DNA of 64,000 nt from Plotosus lineatus (Eukaryota; Chordata; Actinopteri; Siluriformes; Plotosidae): NCBI GenBank assembly GCA_024760905.1, contig CM045733.1, positions 66,005,501-66,069,500 on the forward strand, written 5' to 3'. Every line of letters begins with the position of its first letter. Position 1 is the stretch's first letter. Positions 23,953 through 35,066 of this stretch are shown here, one piece after another. The translations under genes were made by a program, and so were the position numbers. The notes under the pieces are model-generated. The model saw only the letters and a program-made list of their open reading frames with translations. It was not told the DNA's origin and did no database searches.

Positions 23953-24746
23953 ACACACCCAAACAGGCCACTTGTATGTTAATGCTTTACAGTTACTATT
24001 TATTTGCCTGTCTATTCTGCATAGTGTGAATTTATTATGCTACATCTATATTTTCTCAGTACAGTACTACCAAAGGGCAGATTTAATGTGGATATGAACA
24101 AAAGCATTTATGTGGTAGACGTATATAAGATATATCATTTAGGTTTAGATATTTAGATTAGATATTTACATTCAATTTTGACATTTATATTTACATAATG
24201 TTTCATATAAACATAAATATAAAATTGACATTTAGTATTTCGATTTTCCACATACCATATTGAGCGCATTATTTATGTTAACCACCAACAATATATTGTC
24301 TAGCAGAACAAAACATGGACGAAAACCACAGAGGCATGAAGAAAATGAGAAATTCTGTGAAGTTATCCACGATCAGGATGGATTTATATTTGATATATAT
24401 TAATTTAAAATATGAATGAGTCAGCAAAAAGAAAGCAGGATAAAACTGCAGGACCATTATGCTACATTATGCTATTATCCGTAATGCTACAAATACACCC
24501 TATATATAAGGGTATCAGTTTTAACTTATGAACTCACCTCATGCTATTGATGTCTATGGTTTTCTATTAGCATTCCCTAGTAACAGGATGTCTACAGGCT
24601 ATTTTTCAATGTTACGAGTCTTCAAATTCTTGACCATATTTTTTTCACTGAAGTTCATTAGTAATTTCTACAATTAAGGCTCCATATGGAGATTCTTCTG
24701 AGTGTTTTCGAAAAAACATTGTGTCTATTGGCAATTATTTTGGAAT
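23953..24746. other. No gene seen
   Basis: AT-rich sequence without recognisable repeats or coding signals. Confidence 0.6.
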
Positions 24747-24748
24747 TA

Positions 24749-25223
24749 TAGGGAACCCTCACTTTCCGCAGTTAATTGGGACCGAGATCCCTCCGTGACC
24801 GCCAAATTCCGTAAAGTACGATCAACCCCTCTGACTGACGTACATGTTTATGTGTATGTAATATCAACAAATACATATTCAATGCTTTAAATGCTTATAA
24901 TAACAAGTAAACATTCAAAAATAATACACCAGATGCGAATAAAATATAAATACACACACATACAGACTCGCGCGTGTGCACGCACACAGATGCACATGCA
25001 CACTCTCATAAAAATGTAAATAGTTTTGATGGGGGGTTTTGGGTTGTTGTTTGTTTGGATTTTTTTTTTTTTGCATAATTGTGTTGTTGAATTTTTCCTT
25101 ATCTTTTTCCCCTATTCTTCCTTAATTTCCTTATTTATTAATTCGATGAATATTTAAAAAAAATAAAAACAGTGATGCACTGAAGCTGTATGAATTGAAG
25201 CGTGAAGTAGCGAGGGATCCCTG
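24749..25223 (-). mobile_element. MITE-1 copy, 475 bp
   Basis: Both ends are visible: agggaaccctcactttccgc on the left and gtagcgagggatccctg on the right, with TA on each side (24,747-24,748, 25,224-25,225). This uninterrupted copy gives the basic size of the family. Confidence 0.85.
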
Positions 25224-25318
25224 TATTTGCGCTTTTTTCATATCTTTCTTTCTTAGATAAAAACAACTGAAATCTTTATTTTAACATTGTGTGGCTTTTC
25301 ACTGACCCTGCCGTGTGA

Positions 25319-25424
25319 CCTTCATTCATTCATCTGTCAAATTGCTTAATCCCGCTAAGGTTATGGAGAGCCTGAGTCTATCTCTGTTGAGCGATATCTC
25401 TGCTTGTAAGACTAATGTAGGGCA

Positions 25425-25494
<70 letters not shown>

Positions 25495-25635
25495 TGGGAA
25501 CACACCCCAGAGTTCACACTTATACAAGCATGGGGAGAACATGTGAACTTCACACAAAAAACGCCTGAACCTGGGAATTGAATTTCGGACCTTCTTGCTG
25601 TGATGCACACCACTATGCCACCATGCCGCCCTATG
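25319..25635 (-). mobile_element. SINE-B with an expanded (CA)n
   Basis: The plus strand starts with ATTC repeats and a worn L2-like tail. A (CA)n array (25,431-25,491) follows, then the SINE-B middle (catggggagaacatgtgaac) and the tRNA-like head (plus-strand gggaattgaatttcgg, accactatgccacca). Confidence 0.8.
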
Positions 25636-25894
25636 ATGAAGGATGTTGTCATTACAATTTCATGTCATCTCTAGGACTCAGGTAAGGAAGCGTCCTCACC
25701 AAGTTTGGTTGTAAGGACTTTGTTTTTCAGTGAAACTGATGAAGAAATTCTTGTGATTACAAAATCTTCCAAAACTCTACTTTGCGATGGAGATGAATGA
25801 ATGAGGGATAAACAAAAGAATGAAGAGAAAAGGGAATCTTGGATTGAAAGAAAAGAGTTGATGCTAAATGTAGATTCGCAATTACTCCAATAAA

Positions 25895-25900
<6 letters not shown>

Positions 25901-25961
<61 letters not shown>

Positions 25962-25975
25962 GTGTGTGCGTGTGT
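25901..25975. repeat. (CA)n-(TA)n-(TG)n compound array
   Basis: CA units pass into TA units and then into TG units, giving a self-complementary stretch. Confidence 0.95.
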
Positions 25976-26052
25976 ATAAGAACACACTGGCATTGAGGAA
26001 CTGTTGTAAAAAGAAAGTATTATTAATAGAATTTTAGAACATCAATCTTCAT

Positions 26053-26373
26053 AGAAGAGGGAAGTGGTGGCATAGTGGTATAAGGTGCTGGATCGCTGAT
26101 CATAAGGTTGGGGGTTCGAGTCCCACTCTCCACAAGGTTGTCACTGTCCCCCCGGCCATGTCTCTCACTGTCTATGGTGTGACGTTCATGTAAAAGAACC
26201 ATTGATGGCTTTTGACAAGAGTAGCTGCATAGCCGTCAGCGTGTTTCTGCCCCGCGATGGCCTGGCTAGCTGTCCAGAGTGTACTCTGCCCTCGCCCAGA
26301 GTCGGCTGGGATGGGTGCCAACCTCTCCGCGATCCTAATTAGGATTAAGCGGTTACAGAAAACAATGAATGAA
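26053..26373 (+). mobile_element. SINE-A, tail L, with a deletion at the C-tract
   Basis: Head ggcatagtggtataagg and gggttcgagtcccac are intact. Directly after the C-tract about 27 bp of body is missing (ccccccggccatg). The L2-like tail ends in cagaaaacaatgaatgaa. A 10-bp duplication, caatcttcat, lies at 26,043-26,052 and 26,374-26,383. Confidence 0.93.
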
Positions 26374-26383
26374 CAATCTTCAT

Positions 26384-27104
26384 GTCGCTGTATAAAGACA
26401 TCATATGCGATGTATATAAATAACTGGAATAAGTTTTTCCTGTTCTGTGAGAGTTTTCTGAAGGACAACAATAACACAAGTAGTCCTCGATCATAGACCA
26501 CAGTCTCAAAGATAAACAAAAACAAACAAGCAACAACAACAACAAAGAAACACATCTCACATGCAGCTTATTTGCAGAACCTCCCATATGATGCAGGTCA
26601 GGGTTCTGGCACAAGCGTGCACTGCATAACAATATATCAAACATTTACAAGAATGCTCTGTTTGTCATTTTCAGCTCCGGCATATTTGAACCATCTTAAC
26701 CTCTACCACGGATCTATTTTAATCAATATATAATGCACTCAAGCATAACATGCTTTTATGCTTTTTACAACCTACAGTACGATAGATGCACTGAGCTTAA
26801 GAAACTTTCCTCTTCTCTGTAGGCCTGTAACTATTGAAGGCATTTTCAAGTACAGATATTTATTTATTCTGTAAATTATTTAGGCTACTGATACCACAGA
26901 GACTGTCTGCATTTTTAAAATATCTTGCAAGCTAGACATACAAGCCTGATTGTGTATGCAGACAAGATGTGTAGCCTCATTAGCCTCGGTAAGTCAAATC
27001 ATATTGAGTAAAACAACAAACTTTATGCATAAAGTGTGATATAATTAATGCACGAACAATGGCAGTATAGTTATTCACTATACATGGTATTTATTTCAAT
27101 AGGA
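26384..27104. other. No gene seen
   Basis: Single-copy AT-rich sequence; no coding signal. Confidence 0.6.
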
Positions 27105-27908
27105 TAGACACTCCCCGACTTACGTTTTAGTTCGGTTCCGAACGGCCGACCGTAAGGTGAAAAAACGTAAGTTGTTACTGTATGTTGCAGTGATGTATGA
27201 CGTTCATACTCGTACTATACATCCATAAATACCATTACTGTACTTTTTAAAACACCCATAAATCAATTATTATCAACATAACATTGTAAAATAATATCAA
27301 ATATATTACATTCAAGCAAAATAATTTAAAATAGATAAATTTTAATCAAATTCACTCATCAAATATTCAAGACAGTATCAAATATAACCTTTAACATTCT
27401 CTATGATGCGATCTTTCTGCTTGTAAATGGTTCCGATGGTCGACGGAGCCATTTGGAAGAAACGTGCAACATTCACATGTTTTTCACCAGCATTGATTTT
27501 CTTGATAATAGCCATCTTCATTTCGAACGCGATGGCTTGCCGATTTTTCTGATTACCACGATCACAAGTAGGCTTACACTTCTGAACAACCATATTTGCT
27601 TAAGGTTACAAAAGTCCGCAAAACAGTGTAAACACAAAGATCACAGAGGTGGCGTCTTAACACAAGGGTAACACACGGTGAACTGGGAAGAAGGAGGGGC
27701 ACGTTCAGTCTGTCGTTTGTAAACGATGGACGCAGTGTCATGCGTAAATAGCGTACTACGTCAGCGCACTACATAGGTACGTCTCATACTACAGAGAGCA
27801 CGCTAAACTCAAAATTTGACATATATATATATATCGAAGGCAAATCGAAAATCGATGTAAAATCGAAAAATACATAAACCGATTAACCGTAAATGCAGGG
27901 AGTGTCTG
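27105..27908. mobile_element. Tigger-A non-autonomous element, about 804 bp
   Basis: The left end agacactccccgacttacg and right end cagggagtgtctg are inverted matches; TA follows the right end. It shares left, middle and right blocks with 12,539-14,372. The minus strand encodes a helix-turn-helix domain but no DDE catalytic domain, so movement would need a transposase from elsewhere. Confidence 0.78.
27378..27593 (-). CDS. Tigger-A helix-turn-helix protein, N-terminal domain only
   Basis: A 71-codon open frame. After a short basic start it has the pattern RQAIAFEMKMAIIKKINAGE, then VNVARFFQMAPSTIGTIYKQ, followed by KDRI. This is the CENP-B/pogo-Tigger N-terminal helix-turn-helix, which binds transposon ends. 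Full transposases of this group are several hundred residues long and carry a DDE/D domain after this region; none is present. The frame starts with ATG and has no internal stop. Expression and function are unknown. A decoy or repressor role is speculation. Confidence 0.6.
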   Translation of the reverse strand: MVVQKCKPTCDRGNQKNRQAIAFEMKMAIIKKINAGEKHVNVARFFQMAPSTIGTIYKQKDRIIENVKGYI

Positions 27909-27910
27909 TA

Positions 27911-28331
27911 AAGTGAAAGAAGTCAGCTTGGTTTAAATATGTTGGTATCTAGCAAACATTGCACTTGGACTCCTTTGCTAAACTGGCTGAAGACATTGTT
28001 AGCTTTAATGAAAATGTAGGAAACAACATAATGAAAGAAAATAAACTTTGCAGTAAACCTAGCATTAATTATCTAGCTTTACTTTACATTTAAACTTGGT
28101 GTACTTAAAACGCTTATTCAATATAATTGATATTATGATTTTCTTAATTAAAACAATAGAAAGAAAGTAATGAGAAAAAAAAAAGAAGTTTGCTGTGTTA
28201 GGAACTGTCTACTATAATTGCATGGTTACAGAAACTACACATTTAAATGATTTGATATACCGACAGTATAATATGTCAAAACTATAATTATTTAACTGCT
28301 AAGATTATTTACAGTACACTGATACTTCAGT
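27911..28331. other. No gene seen
   Basis: AT-rich single-copy sequence. Confidence 0.6.
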
Positions 28332-28676
28332 TCATTTTCTGTAACCGTTTAATTTTAATTAGGGTCACGGGAAGGCTGGCACCCATCCCAGCTGACTCCA
28401 GGCGAGGGCAGAGTACACCCTGGACGGGGTCGCCAGGTCATTACAGGACGGAAACATGCCGAAGGCTTTGCAGCTCCTGTTGTTGAAAGTCAACAATGTT
28501 TTTTTACAGCCTCACACCATCGACAGTGAGAGACATGGCCGGCCTTTGATAACTCAGTTAGCTGCACTGGAGGGTGGGGGTGTGGGGGGGAGTGACAACC
28601 TGTGGCGAGTGGGGCTTGAACCCCCAGCCTTAGGATCAGCGATCGAGCGCCCTTTACCACCAGGCCACCACTGCCT
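28332..28676 (-). mobile_element. SINE-A, tail L, complete
   Basis: The plus strand shows the L2-like end (gtaaccgtttaattttaatt), the body, a G-rich tract (28,569-28,592) and the tRNA-like head with B box (gcttgaaccccca). Confidence 0.9.
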
Positions 28677-28829
28677 CCCTGAAACTTGAAGCATATTGTT
28701 TTATAGGAAAGCATACAAAAATATCAGAAATTGAAAGTATCGCCTGTGTTTTTCTAGAGTTTAGCTCTCAGCAGTAATTGAAACAAAAAGAAAGACTTGA
28801 ACAAGAAAATAAACTAAGAGATCCCTTAC

Positions 28830-28984
28830 CAGAGTTTAAGGGCCGGAGAATAGTAATCAACCAGGTAGGAATGACGGGGGTAATGTGGCATCTTGGATCA
28901 CCTTCCTTGAAATAGAGATACAGCAGGTTTCTGAAAAAGTATGAGGATGCAGTTCCATTCCAGACTTTCCTAAATTTGGTTGAG
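28830..28984 (-). other. Possible host exon, unrecognised
   Basis: On the minus strand an open frame of about 49 codons (KVWNGTASSYFFRN... ending in LRPLNS) sits between a possible acceptor (aaatttag, near 28,978) and a strong donor match (ctctg/gtaaggg, near 28,832). Composition is more balanced than its surroundings. I do not recognise the protein, the polypyrimidine tract before the acceptor is poor, and chance remains a good explanation. Confidence 0.2.
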
Positions 28985-28994
28985 TGTACTTGTG

Positions 28995-28998
<4 letters not shown>

Positions 28999-29035
<37 letters not shown>

Positions 29036-29072
29036 ATGTTTGAGAGAGAGAGAGAGAGTGAGAGAGAGAGAG
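28999..29072. repeat. (TG)n followed by (GA)n
   Basis: About 34 bp of TG and 30 bp of GA repeats, separated by tttatgttt. Confidence 0.96.
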
Positions 29073-29598
29073 TTACCTGCCTGCCATTCAGCACTTGAGA
29101 GGTTTACAAATTCCAGTCTTGAAGCTGATAACAGAGCTGAGCGAACCAATTTGTTAGAAGGTCAAAAACCCACCATCCCAGTCCTAAGAATTGGGAGTTG
29201 TGCAAGGAGATCAGGAGAAACAGTAAGCCAACATCTACTGCTTCCATCAAAGCTTGCTCTCATCAGGGTGACCATCTTTTGAGTGCCATCCTGTAATTCC
29301 ACGATTGAGGGACTCCTGATTCTGGAAAGACAGACTCCTGTGAACATATCAAATCTATTAGAAGGACCTTGTCTATATGGCAGGAGAAAGGTCTTCCCTG
29401 TCTCACTTGCACTCCTTCGAAAATACTTGACTGAGGAAAAAGTCACATAAAATAAAAGAGCACAAACACAGCTCAGACATCTTCATTGGGAAAACTAAGA
29501 GTTTCTGTGTCATCAATCTTTTGTGTAAGCAGTAAGCCACAGGAAGAATTGTTTATTTTTTCTCACACTACCATTTTTTTCAACAGTGACATTAATAA

Positions 29599-29637
<39 letters not shown>

Positions 29638-30137
29638 GGGGGTGCAACCCATTCCAATCTCAATTACACAGCTTTGAACAAAATTGATGATTGATGTTAG
29701 GTGCAAACAGATTGCTTCTATAGATGTCACGCTCACTGTAGCTGAGGAGAGAAATGTAAGTCATTTATTGTTGGAGTGGGGTTTCAGTAAATCAGAGCCT
29801 CGGGCCTCATGTCACACCTATTAACAACTCTTGCAACTGGACAGGTGCAGTCAGATCCAGAATGATTGAAACTGTTGAATATAAGAAAGATACATACATA
29901 CTAATCTAAATACAAGATATAAAAGTGCATAAGTAAATAATTTGATTTTTTGTGGTTTTTCTGCATGGGATTGTCTCTAAAGTATTTATTAGATTGAGTT
30001 CATTTTTCATGGGAGGAATAATGATGTGCACCGTCCTGGTATAGTTGTGCTAAGAGCCGGCTTGTCAGATCTGCATGGCCAAAGCATCACAAATAATAAA
30101 TAGAAACAAAATACACTCACCACAGTTGCTTTTTAAG
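29073..30137. other. No clear gene; possible coding-like patch
   Basis: On the minus strand a 94-codon frame (29,162-29,446) begins near a good acceptor (tttttcctcag). It matches nothing I know. A poly(A)-poly(G) run lies at 29,599-29,642. The rest is single-copy. Confidence 0.4.
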
Positions 30138-30352
30138 AAGGTGTTTCTCATTCAATTCAGTTCAATTCAGTTTTATTTGTATCATGCTTTTCACAACTGT
30201 CGCAGGCAGATTTACACAGTAAAACAGTGAAAGTAGTGGCTTACAAAGTGTAAAGGAATTAAAAAATTTCCTATTACCCTTATATATCTCTAATGAGTAA
30301 GCCAGCAGTGACGGCGACGGTGGCAGGGGAAAAACTCCCTCAGTGAACCCAT

Positions 30353-30360
<8 letters not shown>
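30138..30360 (-). mobile_element. 3' end of an old L2/CR1-group LINE
   Basis: The phrases ttcagttttatttgtatcatgc and the later aagccagcagtgacg... ggaaaaactccct belong to a repeat common in teleosts. That repeat is the 3' end of a LINE read on the minus strand. The RT relic lies at 31,890-32,350, so the intervening SINEs and (TA)n tracts were inserted or expanded later. Confidence 0.6.
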
Positions 30361-30419
<59 letters not shown>

Positions 30420-30440
30420 TATTTATTTATTATATATTTA

Positions 30441-30515
<75 letters not shown>
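30361..30515. repeat. (TA)n tract with a TTTA centre
   Basis: Two TA arrays flank an ATTT/ATTA-rich middle (30,413-30,447). Confidence 0.97.
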
Positions 30516-30517
<2 letters not shown>

Positions 30518-30756
30518 TGCAGCTAACTGGGTTATCATGTCTCTCACTGTCTATGGTGAGAGGTTCATGTAAAAGAACTATTGCTGACTTTTGTAAAGAG
30601 TAGCTGCAAAGCCGTCAGCATGTTTCTGTCCCTTGCTAAAAGGGTTGTGACAGGAAGGGCATCCCACGTAAAAACCCATGCCAAATCAAATGTGCGAATC
30701 AGATGATTCGCTGTGGCAACTCTCGAGAACGGGAAAAAGTCGAAAAGAAGAAGATA
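30516..30756 (+). mobile_element. SINE-A, tail R, lacking its tRNA head
   Basis: It starts at ggtgcagctaactggg, directly after (TA)n, and runs through the body to the RTE-type end (cgctgtggcaactc... gaaaagaagaag). Confidence 0.88.
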
Positions 30757-30769
30757 TATGTATATATAT

Positions 30770-31256
30770 ACATTCCAGAGCCTTTTTCGTAACCGCATTT
30801 TACCTTTTAAAACGCGTGATTCGTTCCCAGGCCCCCAATACTACCATTTAAAAATTATAAAAGCATACCTTTTAAGATACTTAGTTCTTGTTGACCATAT
30901 CTTCTTAGCAGAGTTTTAATCTTAGAAATGTTTAAGCAAGGTTAAAAGACTGAGATGAGACAAAAAAATAAAGTTGCAATAAGTACACTCGAAAAACCCA
31001 TGGAACAAACTGCTGCTCAAGGAAGCTGCATCATACCTCCTAGCCAATGGGAGGCCAGCAGGGCAGGATGCCTGGAGATAGCCAATGGGAGAGCAACTCC
31101 TGCATTGTTTGGATTCTTGAGTGGCGCGTTTTAATGTTTGAATGATGCGTTTCATGAGGCAAACTTGTTTCGAACACGGAGACAAAAAAATTTAGGAAAA
31201 TGTTTTTTGTAAACTGGATTTTTCATTTTCTGGGACTATCGTAAGGAGAGGTACCA

Positions 31257-31258
<2 letters not shown>
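30770..31258 (-). mobile_element. Tigger-C non-autonomous element, one end missing
   Basis: The minus strand begins cagtggtacctctccttacg next to TA. The interior shares ctagccaatgggaggccagc (near 31,040) and the ending acgaaaaaggctc with 5,211-5,962. The far terminus is missing in both copies. Confidence 0.55.

Positions 31259-31260
<2 letters not shown>

Positions 31261-31312
<52 letters not shown>
31261..31312. repeat. (TA)n microsatellite
   Basis: A pure TA array next to the Tigger-C end. Confidence 0.97.
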
Positions 31313-31313
<1 letters not shown>

Positions 31314-31405
31314 GATAGCAACAGGCCTAAGACAGAACCTTGTGGCGCACCAAACTTAACTTTACAATGTACAGAGAAATCGCTATTTACATCTACAAAC
31401 TGTAC
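31313..31405 (-). mobile_element. Internal piece of the old L2/CR1-group LINE
   Basis: The phrase cagaaccttgtggcgcacca is typical of the RT-domain region of this LINE read in antisense. It belongs with the segments at 30,138 and 31,890. Confidence 0.5.
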
Positions 31406-31667
31406 AGACAGTTTAGTTTAGTAAGCCTCCGTCGTCTCCAAAGACTATGGAACTGCACTCTGGCTGGTGATACTCTCCAGTGCGCAGAGCCTGGGTAGGA
31501 AGTATGGAGGACAGGCTGTTACCCAAGCAGCAAATCCCCCCTCTTGGCGCCACCAGAAAGATCCAATGGAAGGGCAGAAGGCAATACAACTAGGTTCCAG
31601 TGGCGCTGCAGGAGTTGCCAGAACGTTACTGTGAATGAACTGCCTCAGGGGACTCCAACTCCCGATT
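31406..31667. repeat. Unclassified repeat
   Basis: The segment (cctccgtcgtctccaaagac... gttacccaagcagcaaatcc) is GC-richer than its neighbours and resembles a dispersed fish repeat I cannot classify. It lies between LINE and SINE pieces. Confidence 0.4.
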
Positions 31668-31888
31668 CGAAACACGCTGACGGCTATGAAGCCTACTCTT
31701 GACAAAAGTCAGCAATGGTTCTTTTACATGAAACTCTTACCATCAACAGTGAGAGACATGCTCAGCCTTTGATAACCCAGTTAGCTGCACTGGGGTGGGG
31801 GCAGTAACAACTTGTTGAGGGTGGGGCTTGAACCCCTAACTGTAGGATCAGTGATCCAGCCAACATTACCACCAGCCTACCGTTGTCC
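31668..31888 (-). mobile_element. SINE-A, head and body only
   Basis: The plus strand starts in the body (gaaacacgctgacggctatg) and continues through the C-tract to the tRNA-like head (gcttgaacccct, B box). The tail is lost, so tail type cannot be told. Confidence 0.85.
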
Positions 31889-31889
31889 C

Positions 31890-32350
31890 CCAACAAATTG
31901 ATAACGATCAGTTGAATAAGATTTAAACAAGGAGAGGGCGGTTCCCTTAACTCCAAGAACATTTTGTAATTTGTCAAGGAGAATCGCATTACCAATAGTG
32001 TCAAGACGGCACTAAGTAGCACAAGAAGGGAGGCACAGCTGTGGTTGGAGGCCGTGCTGTCTCTGTGCTATGATGAGGATTTCATTTCGAGAATGTTATT
32101 CCTCCAATGATATGAACATAACTGCTGCGCTGCACTTTTTCTAAGATCTTAGACATAAAGGGGAGGTTTGATATTGGTCTATAGTTGGACAATTGATATG
32201 GGTCGAGGTCAGGCTTTTTATTCAGAGATTTTATAACTGCTAGTTTAAAGGATTAAATTACATAACCAGTACTTAGGGAAGAATTTATTACATTGAATAA
32301 ATGGTTAATTACTTTTGAGAATATTTGTTCAAAGAAACATTTAGATACTA
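31890..32350 (-). pseudogene. Reverse transcriptase relic of an L2/CR1-group LINE
   Basis: On the minus strand, near 32,110-32,225, the translation contains LDPYQLSNYRPISNLPF and then MSKILEKV. This is the fingers motif of CR1/L2/Rex1-group reverse transcriptases. The following STETA-type region is shifted and broken, and no catalytic YADD box is visible. It is an old inactive copy whose 3' end is at 30,138. Confidence 0.75.
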
Positions 32351-32437
32351 GAACACATTGACACGATGCAAAACGATCTGAGAACATGAATTGAATAAAA
32401 CAACCAAATGAGAAATGAGAGATGAGAAATGAGAAAC

Positions 32438-32757
32438 TCAGAAATGAGTACATCAGAGGGACAGCCCTTGTAAGATGTTTTGGAGACAAAGTCAGAGAGG
32501 CTATTGAGTCAGATTGAGACGGTTTGGACATGTACAGAGGAGGGATAGTGAGTATATTGGCAGTAGGATGCTGAGGTCGGAACTACCAGGCAGAAGGCCT
32601 AGAGGAAGACCAAAGATGAGATTTATGGATGTGGTGAAGGAAGACATGAAGGTCGTTGGAGTAAGAGAAGAAGATGCAGAGGACAGGGTGAGGTGGAGGC
32701 GGATGATTTGCTGTGGCGACCCCTGAAGGGAACAGCTGAAAGGAAAACAAGAAGAAG
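32438..32757 (+). pseudogene. RTE-type LINE, short 3' fragment
   Basis: A 70-codon frame (32,514-32,726) encodes RRFGHVQRRDSEYIGSRM, GRRPRGRPK and the final CGDP of the RTE protein. The upstream part is out of frame because of an 8-bp insertion near 32,505. The element lies at the broken edge of the older LINE. Confidence 0.88.
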
Positions 32758-33510
32758 GACCAACAGCAAAAAAGAAAACACCCAACAACAAGCAAAAAAA
32801 AAAAACCCAAAAAACAAAAACAAAAAACTCGAAAACCATGATGACAATCCAAAAGCATACCACGTTCTGCCTATAAAGAGCATGAATGGCATTAATGTGC
32901 ACGTAGGTTTCATGAAGTCGAAAAAAAAGATGCTATTCATTCCCCAAAGTTTATTAAAACAATCATTGCACAATACTCATGGGATAAGTGCACACTGGAT
33001 ATTGCAGAATGCAGAGAACTTAAATGGCATGTTTAGCTTCATCCACCACTTGCACACGCAACAAGTTTTTTTTTTCTTCTTCTTACATTTGCTCTTAATA
33101 AAATTTTCAACAAAAGTCTGCAACAGAATTATGATGTGTTCTTAAACCGAAGAAATGTCCGTAGCTGTGTTCTCAGATTGCTTAAGGCCATTGTCGTTTT
33201 GAATTCGAAGTGCGTCGTTATAATTAGCATAGGTGGACCCACCTAAATTCTGATAAAAGAGAAGAAGTGCATGTGCACACACAACGACTCATTAAGTAGA
33301 AAACAATGGCAAACCATGCTCGTGCCAGAACCGAATAAGAGAGATATTTTTACTTCTATTTCAGAAGAAGTGCTTTGGAAAATCCCAGATGAGATATTAT
33401 ATTTAGTAATGTAAATAATGGTTTTAAAAGTGAAGCCTGGTACTCTATAAGTAAACTTAAAAACATCAGGTGACCAGTAATCAGAGGCTGAAAAAAAGCG
33501 CCAAACCCAG
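32758..33510. other. No gene seen
   Basis: A-rich sequence to about 32,830, then single-copy sequence without recognisable repeats. Confidence 0.55.
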
Positions 33511-33795
33511 CTATGAGATGCTGGTGACTGGAGGTGGGATGGCTGGCTCTGACATGCCAGTGGATCTTGGGTGGATCTTGGGTGTGCCTTTGGTGGAGCA
33601 CGTGGATACTGACTTGTGCATTGTGCCTGCAGTGTCAAGATCACTTCCTGAGAGAGAATCAGAAGATACAGCCTTGTTTAAATCAGGAGTGATAGATTTT
33701 CCAGCTGCAAAACTGGATTTTCTAGTCTTTTTGTGATCAGCTATAAAATCCTTGGCTTGTAGTCGATCTTTAGCTATTTGCTCCTGCAGCAACAT
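33511..33795 (-). other. Possible terminal coding exon, unrecognised
   Basis: A 94-codon frame with protein-like composition: LQEQIAKDRLQAKDFIADH, then SSDSLSGSDLDTAGT, then TKGTPKIHPRS, ending in a stop. A possible acceptor (gttgctgcag, near 33,786) would place the exon start at EQIAKD. Acidic/serine-rich and basic stretches alternate, as in a flexible C-terminal tail. I cannot assign a family. It is the best host-exon candidate in the window, but similarity evidence is missing. Confidence 0.3.
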
Positions 33796-34106
33796 CCAAA
33801 TATTGTAAGGGTAAAAAAAAAAAAGTAAAATGCCAGCAAAACAAGAATGGGTTCATGTTGTCACAATTTATTTACAGATCATGGACCCCAACCAACATCC
33901 TTAGAAGTGAATTTTGGGATCACACATTCGGAACCCACCAACAGGACCTGCACTCATGTCCCCAGTTCCTCAGGTCCTGTTCCTCTAATTTTCTTTCAGA
34001 GGCAGTCTTGGACAGCCAAGAAAGAGTCAGCCAAACACAAATATAAATAGCAGCAACACTGACCACAAATTTCGATGCGCTCTCAGAAAAATAAATAAAT
34101 AACTAA
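33796..34106. other. No gene seen
   Basis: A 67-codon plus-strand frame (33,847-34,050) lies here without recognisable domains. The sequence is single-copy in appearance. Confidence 0.5.
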
Positions 34107-34290
34107 ATAAATAAGACATGGTGGTCTAGTGGTTGGCATGTGCACCTCATAGAAAGAAGGTCCGGTGTAAGAGTCCCGGTCTCATCGAGTTTGTTTCTGT
34201 GAGGAGTCTGCATTTTCTTCATGTGCTTCCGTCAATTTCCTCTGCTGGACTGCCAGAGGCCAAAAGTTGGGGTGTTAAGAAATGTGGTCT
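34107..34290 (+). mobile_element. SINE-B, 5' half
   Basis: The head tggtggtctagtggttgg (A box) and gtaagagtcccgg (worn B box) are followed by gaggagtctgcattttcttc, the SINE-B middle. The L2-like tail is missing. Confidence 0.75.
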
Positions 34291-35064
34291 ATTGTGCCAA
34301 TAAAATCCTTTCTTGACTGGAGACTGTTGGTGTTCGATGTAAGAGAATTGAACATATTGTTTTGTCAGTGCATTAATACACTCAGGCTTTGCAGGAGGTA
34401 CCTGTGTTATAACCACCTGATCTTCAACTTCCCTTTGTCACTGTAGCAAAAAAGACCAAAGCAAACAATACCTGAACATGTGGTGGTACCAGGTTGAAGC
34501 ATCAGGTATGAGCCCACAGCATCGGCTCCAGGTGTTGCACAGCTTGATCAGAACAGCTCTTGATAGTCAAAGGATTTTTATAAGATATTCAGTCTCAAAC
34601 GAATAAATCCAAATGGGCCTTGAAGATGCATTGTTTCCGAAGTGCACAAGTTGCAATTTCCTCAAGAAGTAAACATGCCAATGTGACTGACTTGAGAAAA
34701 CTGTTTTAAAGTTATTATAATGATATGTCATGAAGTGATAAATATATGCATAATTCTTTGTAGCATAAATAAAATAATTATTTCCTTCTAAACCATTGGT
34801 CTTGTCGAATCAGCCAGTCAACCATCCAGAGGCAACATCACTGACTCATGATAAAATAACATGTACAATCCCTTCAGTTGTCATGAGACCCCCATCATGC
34901 GCACCTCCCTTTCTTGAGGAGACATTCACATGATGCACTTTCGTCACGTGCTAAATTGTGAGCTTCAAATTAAGCAATAAACAAAAAGTGTGAGGTGGGG
35001 AACCAACAAGAAATTTCTGTCTCATAAAACCACTAAATGCTTTGTGGATGTATGTATGTGTATA
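34291..35064. other. No gene seen
   Basis: Single-copy AT-rich sequence without coding signals. Confidence 0.6.
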
Positions 35065-35066
35065 TA

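Noticed and set aside
33847..34050. 67-codon plus-strand frame
   Set aside because: No family resemblance, and it competes with an equally weak frame in another phase; not better than chance.
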